Below are positions 6,054 to 8,833 of a stretch of 8,833 nt of DNA, piece after piece (position 1 is the first letter of the stretch; each line of letters starts with the position of its first letter). The notes beneath the pieces were generated by a model that did no database searches, was not told where the DNA came from, and was given only the letters and a program-made list of their open reading frames with translations. The stretch is from Rhodocyclales bacterium (lineage in GTDB: Bacteria > Pseudomonadota > Gammaproteobacteria > Burkholderiales > Rhodocyclaceae), in contig JAIOPW010000543.1 of assembly GCA_021413665.1 (NCBI GenBank), positions 1 through 8,833 on the forward strand, in the 5' to 3' direction. The position numbers were made by a program, and so were the translations under genes.

Positions 6054-8729
6054 ATGTCCACTGCGCCCCAACTCGCGCCGTCCGACGCCGACCCGCAGGA
6101 AACCGGCGAATGGCTTGAAGCGCTGCAAGCCGTCATCGCCCGCGAAGGTCCCGAGCGCGCGCATTTCCTGCTTGAACAACTGATTGCGCTGGGCCACCAG
6201 ACGGGCATCAACATGCCCTACAGCGCCAACACCGAATACATCAACAGCATTCCCGCCGACCAGCAGCCGGTCACCCCCGGCGATTACGAAATGGAACAGA
6301 AGATTCGCGACTATGCGCGCTGGAACGCCATGGTCATGGTGTTGCGGGCGAACAAGGACGACTCGGGCCTCGGCGGCCATATCGCCAGCTACGCCTCGGC
6401 GGCGACGCTCTACGACATCGGCTTCAACCACTTCTGGCATGCGCCGTCCGACACCCACGGCGGCGACCTGGTGCTGTCGCAAGGCCACTCGGCGCCCGGC
6501 GTCTATGCGCGCGCCTTCATGCTCGGCCGCCTCACGGTGGAGCAGATGGACAACTTCCGCCGCGAGGTCGACGGCAAGGGCCTGTCGAGCTATCCCCATC
6601 CGTGGCTGATGCCGGATTTCTGGCAGTTCCCCACCGTGTCGATGGGCCTCGGCCCCTTGCAGGCGATCTACCAGGCACGCTTCATGAAGTACCTGCAGCA
6701 CCGCGACCTGATCCCCACCGACAGCCGCAAGGTCTGGGCCTTCATGGGCGACGGCGAAATGGACGAGCCGGAATCGATGGGTGCCATCGGCATGGCCGGG
6801 CGCGAGCGCCTCGACAACCTGATCTTCGTCATCAACTGCAACCTGCAACGGCTCGACGGCCCGGTGCGCGGCAACGGCAAGATCATCCAGGAACTGGAAT
6901 CCGATTTTCGCGGCGCCGGCTGGAACGTGATCAAGGTGATCTGGGGCAGCTACTGGGATCCCCTGCTGGCGCAGGACAAGACCGGATTGTTGCAGAAGCG
7001 CATGATGGAATGCGTCGATGGCGACTATCAGACTTTCAAGGCGCGCGATGGCGCCTACGTTCGCGAGCATTTCTTCGGCAAGTATCCGGAACTGCTGAAG
7101 ATGGTGTCGACCTGGTCCGACGACGACATCTGGCGTTTGAACCGCGGCGGTCACGATCCGCACAAGGTCTACGCGGCCTACGCCGCCGCGGTAGCCCACA
7201 AGGGCCAGCCAACAGTGATCCTGGCCAAGACCATCAAGGGCTATGGCATGGGCGAAGCCGGCGAGGCGCAGAACATCACCCACCAGCAGAAGAAGATGGG
7301 CACCACCTCGATCAAGGCCTTCCGCGATCGCTTCAAGCTGCCGGTCAAGGACGAAGAACTCGAAGCACTGCCCTACCTGACCTTCCCCGAGGGCTCGAAG
7401 GAACTCAACTACATGCGTGAGCGGCGAATGGCGCTCGGTGGCTACCTGCCATCGCGCCGGCGCAAGGCCGAGCCGCTGCCGGTGCCGCCACTGTCGGCGT
7501 TCGACGCCCTGTTGAAGGCGGGCGGCGAGGGCCGCGAGTTCTCCACCACGATGTCTTTCGTGCGCGCCCTCAACGTCATGCTCAAGGACAAGATCATCGG
7601 CAAGCGCGTGGTACCCATCGTAGTCGACGAGTCGCGCACTTTCGGCATGGAAGGACTGTTCCGCCAGATCGGGATCTGGAACCAGGACGGCCAGAACTAC
7701 GTGCCGCAGGACGCCGACCAGATGATGTTCTACAAGGAAACCAGGAACGGCCAGATCCTGCAGGAAGGCATCAACGAGGCCGGCGCCATGGCCGACTGGA
7801 TCGCCGCCGGCACCAGCTACTCGACGCATGGCGTGCAGACCATCCCGGTCTATGTCTGCTATTCGATGTTCGGCATGCAGCGCACCATGGACCTGGTCTG
7901 GGCGGCGGGCGACCAGCGCGCACGCGGCTTCCTGATCGGCGGCACTGCCGGGCGCACCACCCTCAATGGCGAAGGCCTGCAGCACGAGGACGGTCATTCG
8001 CAAATCCTCGCCGGCGCGGTGCCCAACTGCATCGCTTACGATCCCACCTTCGCCTACGAAGTCGCCGTCATCGTCCAGGACGGCCTGCGCCGCATGGTCA
8101 CCGAACAGGAAGACGTCTTCTACTACCTGACGGTGATGAACGAAAACTACGAGCACCCGGCGATGCCGGAGGGCGCGGCGCCGGACATCCTCAAGGGCAT
8201 GTACCAGTTCCGCAAGGGCGCGGCATCGAACGAACCGCGTGTGCAGCTTCTGGGCTCGGGCACCATCTTCATGGAAGCCATCGCCGCCGCCGCGCTGCTG
8301 AAGAAGGACTGGGGCGTTGAAGCCGACCTCTGGTCCTGCCCCAGCTTCAACGAACTGGCGCGCGACGGCAACGACTGCGCGCGCTGGAACCTGCTGCACC
8401 CGACCGAAAAGCCGCGCGTGGCGCATGTTTCCGCCTGTCTCGCCGAAACGCGCGGACCGGTAGTTGCCGCGACCGACTACATCCGCGTCTTTGCCGAGCA
8501 GATCCGTGCGCTGGTGCCGCGTCATTACACGGTGCTCGGCACCGACGGCTTCGGCCGTTCCGACACGCGCGAGAAGCTGCGCCACTTCTTCGAGGTGGAT
8601 CGCTACTGGATCACCCTGGCGGCGTTGTCCGCGCTGGCGGAAGACGGCCAGATGAAGAAAGAGAAAGTGGCCGAGGCGATCAAGAAATACGACCTCGACC
8701 CGAACAAGCCCAACCCGGTGAAGGTGTAA
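6054..8729 (+). CDS. aceE: Pyruvate dehydrogenase E1 component AceE (homodimeric type)
   Basis: This 891-residue thiamine diphosphate enzyme decarboxylates pyruvate and passes the acetyl group to the lipoyl domains of AceF. It is close in length to the 887-residue E. coli enzyme. It starts with a short acidic N-terminal arm that in the family helps bind E2 (about 1-30), followed by GHQTGINMPYSANTEYIN (47-64). The thiamine diphosphate and Mg motif runs from GDGEMDEPES (232-241) to NLIFVINCNLQ (255-265). Active-site histidines are visible in LSQGHSAPG (141-149) and ITHQQKKMG (408-416). The catalytic glutamate lies in LQEGINEAGA (569-578). All expected motifs are intact and there is no frameshift. 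It is transcribed with aceF, whose ATG lies 3 nt after the stop. Confidence 0.98.
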   Translation: MSTAPQLAPSDADPQETGEWLEALQAVIAREGPERAHFLLEQLIALGHQTGINMPYSANTEYINSIPADQQPVTPGDYEMEQKIRDYARWNAMVMVLRANKDDSGLGGHIASYASAATLYDIGFNHFWHAPSDTHGGDLVLSQGHSAPGVYARAFMLGRLTVEQMDNFRREVDGKGLSSYPHPWLMPDFWQFPTVSMGLGPLQAIYQARFMKYLQHRDLIPTDSRKVWAFMGDGEMDEPESMGAIGMAGRERLDNLIFVINCNLQRLDGPVRGNGKIIQELESDFRGAGWNVIKVIWGSYWDPLLAQDKTGLLQKRMMECVDGDYQTFKARDGAYVREHFFGKYPELLKMVSTWSDDDIWRLNRGGHDPHKVYAAYAAAVAHKGQPTVILAKTIKGYGMGEAGEAQNITHQQKKMGTTSIKAFRDRFKLPVKDEELEALPYLTFPEGSKELNYMRERRMALGGYLPSRRRKAEPLPVPPLSAFDALLKAGGEGREFSTTMSFVRALNVMLKDKIIGKRVVPIVVDESRTFGMEGLFRQIGIWNQDGQNYVPQDADQMMFYKETRNGQILQEGINEAGAMADWIAAGTSYSTHGVQTIPVYVCYSMFGMQRTMDLVWAAGDQRARGFLIGGTAGRTTLNGEGLQHEDGHSQILAGAVPNCIAYDPTFAYEVAVIVQDGLRRMVTEQEDVFYYLTVMNENYEHPAMPEGAAPDILKGMYQFRKGAASNEPRVQLLGSGTIFMEAIAAAALLKKDWGVEADLWSCPSFNELARDGNDCARWNLLHPTEKPRVAHVSACLAETRGPVVAATDYIRVFAEQIRALVPRHYTVLGTDGFGRSDTREKLRHFFEVDRYWITLAALSALAEDGQMKKEKVAEAIKKYDLDPNKPNPVKV

Positions 8730-8732
8730 GCC

Positions 8733-8833
8733 ATGGCGCAGATCGTGGAAGTGAAAGTACCGGACATCGGTGACTTCAAGGACGTGCCGATCATCGAACT
8801 GCTGGTCAAGGTCGGTGACGAGGTCAAGGCCGA
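8733..8833 (+). CDS. aceF: Pyruvate dehydrogenase E2 (dihydrolipoamide acetyltransferase), N-terminal fragment
   Basis: Only the first 33 codons are present; the window ends inside the gene. The protein begins MAQIVEVKVPDIGDFKDV and continues PIIELLVKVGDEVKA. This is the first part of a lipoyl domain, and the modified lysine would lie further on, outside the window. The E2 core transfers acetyl groups from lipoate to CoA. GAAGGTG at 8720-8726, within the last codons of aceE, serves as the ribosome binding site with 6 nt spacing. The start lies 3 nt after the aceE stop, so the two are an operon. An lpd gene encoding E3 might follow downstream but cannot be seen here. Confidence 0.93.
   Translation, partial: MAQIVEVKVPDIGDFKDVPIIELLVKVGDEVKA

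Noticed and set aside
5970..8585. Very long open frame (871 codons) antisense to aceE
   Set aside because: It lies wholly opposite an intact, strongly conserved aceE gene. Long antisense frames of this kind are expected in GC-rich genes with GC-rich third positions, and its translation shows no recognisable domain.

Overview
This is a GC-rich window of ordinary bacterial chromosome. Dense genes of mostly familiar families fill it, and almost every third codon position is G or C. The gene set suggests a betaproteobacterium, perhaps from the Rhodocyclales or a related order. It comprises MSHA-type pilus genes, a homodimeric AceE-type pyruvate dehydrogenase E1 followed by an AceF-type E2, and bioB-bioC divergent from a ComF/GntX-type gene. 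The taxonomic placement is inference from gene content and style; no rRNA or marker gene is present to settle it.

Layout. (1) 1-2355, plus strand: the end of a type IV pilus (MSHA-like) biogenesis operon, with the C-terminus of an MshL-type secretin, an MshM/ExeA-type AAA ATPase and an MshN-type membrane-anchored TPR protein. The operon appears to stop after mshN. (2) 2356-3107: an intergenic island holding one small gene of unknown function on the minus strand. A 42/43-nt imperfect inverted repeat closely brackets this gene. (3) 3108-3815, minus strand: a ComF-family phosphoribosyltransferase-like protein. (4) 3872-5845, plus strand: biotin synthase bioB, then a BioC-type methyltransferase 7 nt later, then an unlisted 53-codon, very basic small ORF that overlaps the bioC stop codon by ATGA. 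(5) 5846-6053: an AT-richer regulatory stretch with a good sigma70-like promoter and a dyad between its -35 and -10 hexamers. (6) 6054-8833, plus strand: aceE complete, then the first 33 codons of aceF.

How the genes work together. The first block builds the outer-membrane channel and its associated ATPase and scaffold for an MSHA-like pilus. bioC starts pimeloyl-ACP synthesis, and bioB performs the last step of biotin synthesis. aceE and aceF encode the first two components of the pyruvate dehydrogenase complex, which feeds acetyl-CoA into the TCA cycle and fatty-acid synthesis.

I found no phage, CRISPR, toxin-antitoxin, defence or transposase gene. The parts most worth a second look are the inverted-repeat-bracketed orphan gene, the small basic ORF after bioC, and the dyad in the aceE promoter.
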